Part shown: piece by piece, positions 22,962 through 30,900 of the stretch
How positions within the stretch are numbered: position 1 is the stretch's first letter
How the letters are laid out: each line of letters opens with the position of its first letter
Source of the DNA: a virus
DNA length: 39,786 bases
IMG/VR virus record: IMGVR_UViG_3300042485_000623
Span: 1 to 39,786 of that record
Strand: one strand, 5' to 3'
Position numbers and translations under genes: made by a program
Notes under the pieces: generated by a model
Database searches by the model: none
The model's input: the letters and a program-made list of their open reading frames with translations, nothing else
What the model was told of the DNA's origin: nothing

Positions 22962-23212
22962 ACATCTACCGTATAACCAGCTGACTGTAAAATGGAAACT
23001 TCCTCAGCGCTAAGATCGCTATAAACGTGTCCACCAAGGTAGATGTAAATAGCGTTGCCTGGATCATGGTTCTCAACCACGGTGCCGTCTGGCTTTACAA
23101 AAATGTTCTTACCCTTGGGAGTACCGCGGTAATAACGAAATGGCGCTTCTTCTTTAGCCCATGGGTAGACCGGTGGGTTGTAAGCACCAATAGGCGGTAC
23201 GAATGTAGCCAC
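22958..23212 (-). CDS. Minor structural protein (84 aa)
   Basis: The sequence begins MATFVPPIGAYNPPVYPWAK and contains FRYYRGTPKGKNIFVKPDG and AIYIYLGGHVY, a small beta-rich protein. The start is GTG at 23212 in a TAGTG overlap with the preceding gene. A similar Pro/Tyr-rich short protein occurs after the small basic head genes in other short-tailed phages, as far as I recall. It is a minor head or connector protein by position. Confidence 0.7.
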   Translation of the reverse strand: MATFVPPIGAYNPPVYPWAKEEAPFRYYRGTPKGKNIFVKPDGTVVENHDPGNAIYIYLGGHVYSDLSAEEVSILQSAGYTVDV

Positions 23213-23373
23213 TACTTCTTCTTCTTTCGTGCTGCTGCCATGTTGTCAATTAGATTTGGGTATGGTCGTCCAGCCTTCTTAGCCCGCGCCTTAGCGCTAG
23301 ACTTCTGCTTCGGCGTTAGCGCCTTGGACTTCTTTTTAGGATTTGGCTTATCCCATACTTGCTTCTTCACCAT
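23212..23373 (-). CDS. Small basic head-module protein (53 aa)
   Basis: The sequence begins MVKKQVWDKPNPKKKSKALT and continues with KARAKKAGRPYPNLIDN, ending in four lysines. It is extremely basic, so it may neutralise packaged DNA. The ATG at 23373 has AGGAG directly upstream and overlaps the previous stop by 7 bases. Confidence 0.75.
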   Translation of the reverse strand: MVKKQVWDKPNPKKKSKALTPKQKSSAKARAKKAGRPYPNLIDNMAAARKKKK

Positions 23374-23633
23374 TTCTCCTTATTAGCCCAGTACGCTGCG
23401 CTCATCTTGCCTTTAGCAATGTTCTTAGCGTGGCGAGCCTTGAATGACTTTTGACGCGCTGTTGGCTTTTTATCGCCAGTAACGCCTTGCTGACCAAAAC
23501 GAATAGTCTTCACCTTGCCACCCTCTTTAGCCACAACGACGTGCGACTTCTTAGGGTGACTCGGTGTACGCTTTGGCTTGTTGTAGCCAGAAACACCGGC
23601 ACGTGTTAAACGTGAGTCTTTCTTGACTGCCAT
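23367..23633 (-). CDS. Conserved basic phage protein (88 aa)
   Basis: Signature segments are SRLTRAGVSGYNKPKRTPSH, KSHVVVAKEGGKVKTIRFGQ and FKARHAKNIAKGKMSAAYWA, ending NKEKW. I recognise this as a family common in phage head modules, annotated only as a domain of unknown function. It is highly basic and probably associated with the capsid interior or DNA. Confidence 0.85.
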   Translation of the reverse strand: MAVKKDSRLTRAGVSGYNKPKRTPSHPKKSHVVVAKEGGKVKTIRFGQQGVTGDKKPTARQKSFKARHAKNIAKGKMSAAYWANKEKW

Positions 23634-23635
23634 AA

Positions 23636-23902
23636 CTACTTCTTACCTTGAACCAATTTCTTGTATTGGTCGAATGAAAGACCAGCGGCTTCAGCAGCAG
23701 ATCCCTTGAAGTCATTAAGCATCTTCTGTTCAGCTTCTCGCGCTGGAGCAGTGCTACCAATGTTTCCAATTTTCTTGCCAATCTTCTGCACTTCCTTGAC
23801 AATTTTCTGCCCTGGAGTTTTAGGCTTTGGGCGAGCCATGTCTTTAGGAGCCTTGGTACGTGGAGCAACCATAGGCGGTGGAGTCTTCTTTTTGGCAGCC
23901 AT
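23636..23902 (-). CDS. Lysine/proline-rich head-module protein (88 aa)
   Basis: The first half is Lys/Pro-rich and disordered (MAAKKKTPPPMVAPRTKAP). The second is helical (AEQKMLNDFKGSAAEAAGLS). It sits between two other basic genes, with a two-base gap before the next start. A histone-like or capsid-interior role is possible. No family is recognised. Confidence 0.7.
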   Translation of the reverse strand: MAAKKKTPPPMVAPRTKAPKDMARPKPKTPGQKIVKEVQKIGKKIGNIGSTAPAREAEQKMLNDFKGSAAEAAGLSFDQYKKLVQGKK

Positions 23903-23904
23903 GA

Positions 23905-24021
23905 TTACTTTTTCTTTGCTTTCTTTGTAACCATTTTTTTGCCAGACTTCTTTGCAGCAGTCTTAGCCATGGCCATACCTTTAGCGGTATAAGGAAATTC
24001 TTTTTTTCCTACTTTTGGCAT
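23905..24021 (-). CDS. Very small basic head-module protein (38 aa)
   Basis: The sequence begins MPKVGKKEFPYTAKGMAMAK and is otherwise Lys/Ala-rich. The 'MPxVGxKxFPYTxxGxxxA' start is a pattern I know from many small phage genes next to the capsid gene. AGAGAAG gives a ribosome site. It is the first gene after the capsid terminator-like hairpin. Confidence 0.7.
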   Translation of the reverse strand: MPKVGKKEFPYTAKGMAMAKTAAKKSGKKMVTKKAKKK

Positions 24022-24057
24022 TAACTTCTCTTTTCTAAAACTTGTGGATAAGAGTGT

Positions 24058-24083
24058 GGGGGGAGAGCCGAAACCCTCCCCCC
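24058..24083 (-). terminator. GC-rich hairpin after the capsid gene
   Basis: GGGGGGAG (24058-24065) pairs with CTCCCCCC (24076-24083) around a 10-base loop. The minus strand has no T tract after it, so it probably only partly stops transcription and lowers expression of the genes after the capsid. A DnaA-box-like TGTGGATAA lies close by. Confidence 0.65.
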
Positions 24084-24091
24084 GTTCTCAA

Positions 24092-25051
24092 CTAGGCGTT
24101 TACGCCGATTGAGGATGCAGATTCGATGCGACGAAGTGCGGCTTGGCGGAATACGCTGTAGCCAACTAGGTGCTTCCAACCCATGCCTTCGAAACGACGA
24201 AGTGCGTCAGTTACAGGAACATCAACCATTGCTGGGTTAGCTGAGTAGCCACCACCAGTTGAGTATGCCTTAGCAAGTGCCTGACGGCCCATGATAAGTG
24301 TTCCGTAAACGTCGATAGTTCCGGTTCCGTTTAGGCCGTCTCCAGCGTTAGCGAACAATGGTGCGCGTGGTGATTCCATGAACTGAACGCCCTGGAATGA
24401 ACCAATAACACCGTTGTAGATACCGGATGGATCGCTGTAAACAGCAGGATCTGACCAGTTTGTACCACCGGTAGCGCCACGGAAGTCGTAGCTTACGTCT
24501 GGGTGGATGATGCCCTTGTATAGGCCGTTGTATGTTGCAACGTTAGCGGAACGAAGTTCTGCAACTGCGCGACGTACATCGTTACCAACTAAGGTATCTG
24601 CTACGTCTACATCGTTACGGTCTCCGTCGCCACCTGAGTAGCGAACGTTACTACCAGCCTGAGCAGCGTTGCGAGCAATGCTGTCGATTGAGATACCAGC
24701 GTTGAAGCCAAGTACGTTAGCAACTACTGGGTTTACAGCCATGAAAGCTGTAGCGCGCAACTTGGCAGAAGTCTGAACGGCGTTACCGTATTCAGCCAAA
24801 GTTACAGTTACCTGTGAATCATCGATTGTTACTGGAGTAACGTCGGTTGTTTCACCTAGAGCGGAGGTAGCAGCAGCAAGTTCGTTGAAGATTGTGAACT
24901 TAACGTCTACACCTGGGGATGTTAGATCGGTTGTGCCAACTTCACATACGCTGTCGAAGAATAGTTCTGGGCGTAGCGAGAAGTAGGCTAGCTTTTCGTA
25001 ACCAGCAATGACGATGTCAAGACTGGCGGTATTGGTGGCTGTAATAGTCAC
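24092..25051 (-). CDS. Major capsid protein, N4-gp56-like
   Basis: This is a 319-aa protein. The N-terminal part reads YFSLRPELFFDSVCEVGTTD, then KFTIFNELAAATSALGETTD, then VTVTLAEYGNAVQTS, the pattern of the N4 gp56 major capsid family (HK97 fold). NGLYKGIIHPDVSYDFRG and GSFQGVQFMESPRAPLF follow, and the protein ends SSIGVNA. Many copies form the shell. The start is GTG at 25051 with a strong AAGGAGGA ribosome site. It follows the scaffold gene with a 25-base gap. Confidence 0.93.
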   Translation of the reverse strand: MTITATNTASLDIVIAGYEKLAYFSLRPELFFDSVCEVGTTDLTSPGVDVKFTIFNELAAATSALGETTDVTPVTIDDSQVTVTLAEYGNAVQTSAKLRATAFMAVNPVVANVLGFNAGISIDSIARNAAQAGSNVRYSGGDGDRNDVDVADTLVGNDVRRAVAELRSANVATYNGLYKGIIHPDVSYDFRGATGGTNWSDPAVYSDPSGIYNGVIGSFQGVQFMESPRAPLFANAGDGLNGTGTIDVYGTLIMGRQALAKAYSTGGGYSANPAMVDVPVTDALRRFEGMGWKHLVGYSVFRQAALRRIESASSIGVNA

Positions 25052-25076
25052 TTTGAAGTCCTCCTTGGACTGTTAG

Positions 25077-25568
25077 TTAGACTAAGGACTTCCACTGACC
25101 TGGTTGCTCGTTGTCGATGGTCACGCCACTCTTTTTAAGAAGTTGAATGATTTCATCTGGCGTTTCGGCGTTATTCAGCGCTGTGAACGGATCATCCATT
25201 GGGGTAGAAGCAGGTACAGATCCAGCGCGTGATACGCGGTCAATTGCATCTAGTTCTTCCGCAGGAATAGCGTTCATTGCTTGTATAACTCCATATTCTT
25301 CAGCAGCAGCCTTAACCGCATCCAGTGTTGACTCGCCATCGTATGCTTTCGCAAACAGCTTGCCTTGTGGGGTATCTAGGTCGATTCCAGCCTTAAGCAT
25401 TGCTAATTCGCGTCTAGCTGCTTCGGCTTCTGCCTTAGCGCTGTCAGCACCCTTAGCGCGCTTCTCTAGGTCTCTAACCCATTTACGGTCATTGCGCTCA
25501 TCAGAACCTTCAGCCTGAGCATCTTGTTCGTCAGAAAAGTCTTCGTCTGTGTAGTTTTCGGTTGTCAT
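25077..25568 (-). CDS. Capsid scaffold protein
   Basis: This 163-aa protein is acidic at the N-terminus, with a long central coiled coil (RKWVRDLEKRAKGADSAKAE, then AEAARRELAMLKAG) and a short C-terminal helical domain (ETPDEIIQLLKKSGVTIDNE). Length, composition and place directly before the capsid gene are those of a phage scaffold. The ATG at 25568 lies after a 270-base structured leader with no strong ribosome site in view. Confidence 0.85.
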   Translation of the reverse strand: MTTENYTDEDFSDEQDAQAEGSDERNDRKWVRDLEKRAKGADSAKAEAEAARRELAMLKAGIDLDTPQGKLFAKAYDGESTLDAVKAAAEEYGVIQAMNAIPAEELDAIDRVSRAGSVPASTPMDDPFTALNNAETPDEIIQLLKKSGVTIDNEQPGQWKSLV

Positions 25569-25839
25569 TGTGTATCCATTTCCGTTTCGCGTAATAGCGG
25601 ATAACCATTACGGCGGGGCCAATAATTTCAGTTTGCAGCTTGGCTGCGTGGACGACACCAACCGGCCAGTTGGGGCTAAACCACCTACACACGTTTGAAG
25701 GTCTAACTAAGCGGTGTGGTCGCTACCGTACGTCTCTACGGACCTTCATTAAAAGCCTAGCACAAGAAGAAGGGGACACAAGCGCTCGGATGCCTGTGTC
25801 CCCATTTATCAACGAAGGAGATGATGAGTTAATTATGGA
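25569..25839. other. Non-coding, structured leader of the capsid operon
   Basis: This is the longest non-coding gap inside the structural operon. It holds the stem at 25772-25803, a near-palindrome CCAACCGGCCAGTTGG, a stem GCAGC/GCTGC around TTG, and a CCGTA/TACGG stem. I find no tRNA and no convincing ORF. A promoter and a structured 5' leader for scaffold and capsid are the likeliest content. Confidence 0.55.
25772..25803 (-). terminator. Hairpin after the 303-aa virion protein gene
   Basis: Nine-base perfect arms GGGGACACA (25772-25780) and TGTGTCCCC (25795-25803). The minus strand continues with TTCTTCTTG, a weak T-rich tail. It separates the internal virion protein genes from the scaffold-capsid genes and may act as terminator or processing site. 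Confidence 0.7.
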
Positions 25840-26751
25840 TTAGAGATTAGCCCGTTGCAAGCCAACCACACCCTTCTGCGTTTCGGCCATACCTGATGCA
25901 GATTGGTATTCTGCTGAACGCTTTAGCCGTTCTTTTTCTAATTTAGCTTGTGCTTCAGCATTGCCAGTAGATGCCAAAATAACGTCTTCAGCGTTGACAC
26001 TGGCCATTTCTCCAGACACGCTAGCCTGCGCTAACCCTGCGGTTTTTGAAGTTTCTCCAAATACAACATCGGCAACTATAGCCTGTTCATTAGTTGGGGC
26101 TACCTGTTGCGCTAGAGCCTCTGCCTGAGCCTTGCTTAGAGTTAATCCACTTCTAGCAGCAGAAGCAGCCAAGATTGCAGCATTACCAGCAGCCACAGTA
26201 TCAATGGTTTCCTTGCCTAATTCTGGGTCTAGGAAGAAAGCGGCAATTTGGTTTTCTCTGACTCCGTACAAAGACCGTAATTGCTGTTTAACTTCTGGAT
26301 TAGCCTGGCTAGCGGCTTGTTTGGCCAATGATGCGCGAGCCGCCACTTCTCCAGTGCTTAGATCGTTACCAATTATTTTGGCCAGATACGTGGTACTACT
26401 GTAAAACTGTGCTGGAACATTGGCTTTTTTAAGAACTTCTCTATAGGAATCTTCTAATTCGATGTATTTTCCTTCAGACAATTCAGACATAGTTGGCATT
26501 TCGCCACGCGCCATAGATTCTTGAATCGCCTTTTTACGCATTTCGTTTCCAGCAAATCTAACTTTGTAAACATCAGTTTGACGGATTTGAGCAGCAGCCG
26601 TGGCTTGCGCTACATTTCCGTCTTTGTCAGTGTTGTCCAAAATTGCTTTTTGAATGGCATCAATAAATTCTTTACTACTCAGCCCAAAAGCAGCAAATCT
26701 ATCTGCTAGTAGTTGTTTAGCATTTTTTTGGGTAATGCTTAAATTAGCCAT
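25840..26751 (-). CDS. Internal virion protein candidate (303 aa)
   Basis: This alpha-helical, Ala/Gln-rich protein begins MANLSITQKNAKQLLADRFA and contains AAFFLDPELGKETIDTVAAG and AILAASAARSGLTLSKAQAE. This resembles the long helical ejected proteins of short-tailed phages. A ribosome site AGGAGA precedes the ATG. It follows the 379-aa and 1829-aa proteins, with which it probably forms an ejection complex. The role is inferred. Confidence 0.7.
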   Translation of the reverse strand: MANLSITQKNAKQLLADRFAAFGLSSKEFIDAIQKAILDNTDKDGNVAQATAAAQIRQTDVYKVRFAGNEMRKKAIQESMARGEMPTMSELSEGKYIELEDSYREVLKKANVPAQFYSSTTYLAKIIGNDLSTGEVAARASLAKQAASQANPEVKQQLRSLYGVRENQIAAFFLDPELGKETIDTVAAGNAAILAASAARSGLTLSKAQAEALAQQVAPTNEQAIVADVVFGETSKTAGLAQASVSGEMASVNAEDVILASTGNAEAQAKLEKERLKRSAEYQSASGMAETQKGVVGLQRANL

Positions 26752-26753
26752 AA

Positions 26754-27893
26754 CTATCTCCTAAATCCAAATTGCTGCAAAATTCCATCGGCAGCACTAA
26801 GCATAGTTTCTTTTGCATTTCTTGTGTTTAGCCATTCATCAGTAGAACGAATTTGGCGAGCAAAACTATCCTCATCCATTATCTGATACTCGCCTTTTTC
26901 GTTTTTGTTAGATAGCGCTGATCTTACGAACTTGTTATCTAAACCTACGTTTAAGTCGTTTTCTTCCATCAACTTTGAGTAGGTAGAAATAAATGGATCA
27001 GCAATGGCACGAACGCTTAGACCGGCATCTATCTTTTCTCTTAAAGCTGGATAAAGAATCTGAGACTGTTCCTTCAACTGTTGCTCTAGATTAGCCTTTT
27101 CTGAGGCGGGATCTTCTGCAGCAATAATCCTTTTAATTGAGTTTGAAATAAAGGATTGAGTCGGGTTTACCCCGTATTGTTCACGGTATCCATCAATTAA
27201 ATCTTGAACCTGACCTGCTACACCGTCTAAGTCTTCAGAAGGATCTGGAATCTTGTCAGACATGTACCCAGCAATAAAGGCTCTTTCGTCGAACCCTTGT
27301 TGGCTCTGTGTTGTCTTTCCACTTTTGGAATACTTTGTTATTTGAGGCGCAGCTTTAGCCCCAGCGCGCAAAGCTTTTATAAATGCCTTTTGTTCTTTTT
27401 CAGTAGGTTTTCTACCGAGTATCGCGTTGTAAGCAGAAATGGCTCGCTCTTTTGCCTGAGAGTCGCTGTAAGTAGCAAAACTTTTAGAAGTTCCACCTTG
27501 GCTTCCAGTAGTAGTTCCAGTAGTAGTTCCCTTGCCCATTAAAGACATAGCATCAAATACAGTAGCATCTTGATTCCCGCCAGCATTGATTTTAGCCGTC
27601 ATGTTAAGGGCGCTACTGTAAGCGCTAGATAACTGGGAAAGAGTAGCATTTGGCTTTGCTAAACCAGACGAAATAAGAGCGTTGGCAATTACTGTGGCAT
27701 CTGATCTGCCCATTGAGTACGCACCAGCAAAATTTTCTACAGCAGCTTTAACCGTTGACTGACCCCAGGTAACTCCTCCACTTTCTTGTCTTCCTCCAGG
27801 CGCTCTATAGATAGAAACAACTGGAACTTTCACAGATGTTTCATCATAAGTATCTTCTTGTGCGTACGGGTTGTCGGATCTAATGAATACCAT
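26754..27893 (-). CDS. Internal virion protein candidate (379 aa)
   Basis: The N-terminal 130 residues are disordered and Gly/Thr/Ser-rich near 120-135 (GKGTTTGTTTGSQGG). The rest is helical (AISAYNAILGRKPTEKEQKA, then IAGYMSDKIPDPSEDL). The middle resembles a short fold seen in phage virion transglycosylase-adjacent proteins, but no catalytic motif is visible. It sits between the 1829-aa and 303-aa genes with two-base gaps, so the three probably assemble together. Confidence 0.65.
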   Translation of the reverse strand: MVFIRSDNPYAQEDTYDETSVKVPVVSIYRAPGGRQESGGVTWGQSTVKAAVENFAGAYSMGRSDATVIANALISSGLAKPNATLSQLSSAYSSALNMTAKINAGGNQDATVFDAMSLMGKGTTTGTTTGSQGGTSKSFATYSDSQAKERAISAYNAILGRKPTEKEQKAFIKALRAGAKAAPQITKYSKSGKTTQSQQGFDERAFIAGYMSDKIPDPSEDLDGVAGQVQDLIDGYREQYGVNPTQSFISNSIKRIIAAEDPASEKANLEQQLKEQSQILYPALREKIDAGLSVRAIADPFISTYSKLMEENDLNVGLDNKFVRSALSNKNEKGEYQIMDEDSFARQIRSTDEWLNTRNAKETMLSAADGILQQFGFRR

Positions 27894-27901
27894 GATTTAC
27901 C

Positions 27902-30900
27902 TTACTCTGGTTGGTCTACAGCGAACGTGTCGCTTTCGAGGAATTTGTAGAAATAGTATTTTGCAGTTTCGTTCTGAAGGTAAGGCATAATTCTTTCACC
28001 GTACTTTTCTTTCATTTCGGCGCTAGGAGTGGACTTACCCATGCTTCTAGTTGCTTCAACTAGCAAATCTCGCTCATTCATAATTCCTTCTATGTCGAAC
28101 CAGTAGGAATCTTCAGGAAGACTGCTTACAAATTTTTCGTTATCTAAGGCTACCTTCATAGCGCGAACAAAACCAACGGTGGAATTGGCTCCAGAAAGAG
28201 CGGTGTATTCTTGCCACCATTCAGGGTTTTGCTTTCCTATGTCTTCAAGGCGCTTGCGCTTTAGTTCGTTTAATCCTTGCGCCGCGTTTGAATAACGCGA
28301 AATTTTACGAGCCTTCAATTCAGAGTCGTAGTTTTCGTTTTCTGTAAAGAATTTAGCCCATCCATCGCGTACTTGCTGATTTGAAAAACCTTCTTCGGCA
28401 GTAAGAGTTACGCGGTCTCCGGTCTTTTTCTGCCAGTAACTTGCGTAAGGATCCCTAAGAACTGGAGCGCCAACGTTTTTATTAGTAACCATTTGAACAA
28501 ATGCTAATGCTTCTTCGCGTGGTAATCCTGAATCGGCAATAGCCTTTTCAATCATTTCGCTATGTTCCATGCGTAGCGCTACTGCATCAGTAGAAGCTGA
28601 AGAACCTGCTAAGTTTTTACTTCTAGAAATAGCAATGTATCCCATGTCTGGATAATCTTCTAGCCACTTATCGTAAGCTGTTACACCGTACTTGGTTTGG
28701 TATCCACGGTACAACTCTACATAAGGTGTCATTGGGCCTTCATAACTTGGAATAAAACCAAAAGTTAAATTTACAGATAGGCGTAGCGCTAGCATCGCAG
28801 ACGCTTCTTCAGCAGCCATTTCCCATAACATTTCATTGTTTTTCAATGGGCTATCACTTAAAGGTTGTTCTTCTCCAGTGCGGATGCGATCTAAATGGTT
28901 CTGGAACATTACAACCTGTGTGCGCTCGAAGTCATTATTACTTGGTCCGTTAATTTCTGACTTAACATCACCTGTAGCCAAACTTGCAAGTCTGCGGTTC
29001 CAAGCAGACTGAAATGGTGCATACCATTTGTCCGATGGGTAAGGTGAAGCAAAAAGTTCTAGTATTTCTCGTTTAGGAATTGGAATACCAAAAACTTCTG
29101 TCGCTTCGGCATCTAGGGCAGGATTGTTTTTAATAATTTCATTAGCAGCAACTTGAACCGCTGGTCCTACACCAATAATGCTCTGTCCAGCTTTAGCCCA
29201 GCGAGCAATTTTTTCTACCGTTCCTTCGTCTTGTCCTGGTAGAACTTCTGGTGCTTCTAGACGAAGTCCTGCCATAAGTAAGTTAAATGAATTTACACTC
29301 CAGCGCCACTCGTTTTGACTCTTTAGTGCATTGCGTAGAGCTAGAGGCATCGACCTGCTAAATCCATTTTCGTCGTAAAACCCTGGAGGTATCTTAAACA
29401 TTAAGAAGCGATTTCCCTTTGAGTCTTCAGTAGCATTGGTATTGATTTGATTCCATGCGTAAATCAATCGCGCTGACTTATCTGGATTACGGTAAGACAA
29501 TTTTCCAGTGCGCTTAAATGTCGAATACTGTGCTTGGAAGAATGGCGCTAGTACCGGTATCGAGTCACCAATAGAGTTCTTGCGAATTACTCGGTACAAG
29601 TATTCTCTGGACTGCTTAACTGCCCACTTACGGGCAATCGTCTGAGCCTGAGCCATGTCTAGATCGCTTGGCTCGGTTATTCCATTGGCTTCCCAGGTCT
29701 TCCAAATTTCATCTAACTTATTGGTGTAAACCGCTTGAGCAAATGGAGTTGAAACAAAAGCATCTTCTGGGTATTCCCCGATTACTCTAAACACCCTACG
29801 GAATAAAACATTAGTAATCCAAGCATTTGTTTTTTCAGCCAAACTTGTGTCTGGGTTTCTCCAGATACTTGAAGATTCAAATGTTTCTCCATGAATAGGC
29901 TTTAACTCTGCGTTTCTAGCAGCTATCCGCAAGTCTGCGGTAGTGACAATTCCCTCACCTCTACCCAGAGTGTCGGTAGCCAAGCGCTCACGAACAAGAG
30001 TTTTCATCTGTTCATTTGGTAAGTAATTATCGATCATGCTTTTTACAAAGTCTAAATAGTTTGCTTCAATAGATTGAGACTTGTCAACAATTAAACTTTC
30101 TTGAACTGCATCTCTTGATGGGTAGTAAGCATAAACTGGTCTTCCAAGTTCAGTTTCTCCTACTTTAACCCTGACAGCTTCCCCACCCATAACAACTTTT
30201 TGAGGTAAAGGTTTTCCAGCTTTACGATCTTTAGGTGCGTCAACGCCTTCTTTTTGAGCCTTAGTTAAATCTTGAGTCCAATTTAATTTTTCAAGTTCTT
30301 GCTTACCTGCTGGAGTTTGTAGGTATTCTAAAATTTCATCATCAGTTTTTCCAGAGATTACTTGCATAGCTGTACGGGAACCACGGAATTGTTGGTTTAC
30401 AGCCGTGGCTAGGGAGGCAAAGTAAGAATCATCTGTCGGGTGTACGCCAGTAAAGTCACCAGTTCTAGCCAATCCCATTTCTTCAAGCATTGAGAAAATA
30501 GGGCTTGAATCGAAGTTTAATCTTCCACCAGAACTAACAAGCGCTCTAGTGGCTTTTCCTTGAGGACCTTCGTAAACTCCAGCAAACTCTAGTGGACCAA
30601 TTCTTACTGTTGTTTTCGCTATAGACCTTTGGGTTCCAAAGCGCTCTCCCTTGGCCGCAACGCGCTTTGCTATCTCTGCCAACTTTCGGTACTCAAGATT
30701 TATTTGTTCATCTATTCTTGCTATCGCTGCTTCAGGGTAAACGAATCCACTGCCAGCAAACTCTGGATTACCTAAAAGTTCTTCAGCGGTATCTATCATT
30801 CCCTGCTTTTGATCTTCAAGTAACTTGATGCTGTCTGTAGCAAACTTCTCGTAGTCTCCCCATACGAATTGCTTAGGGGTTAAAGACCTCAAAAGAGAGG

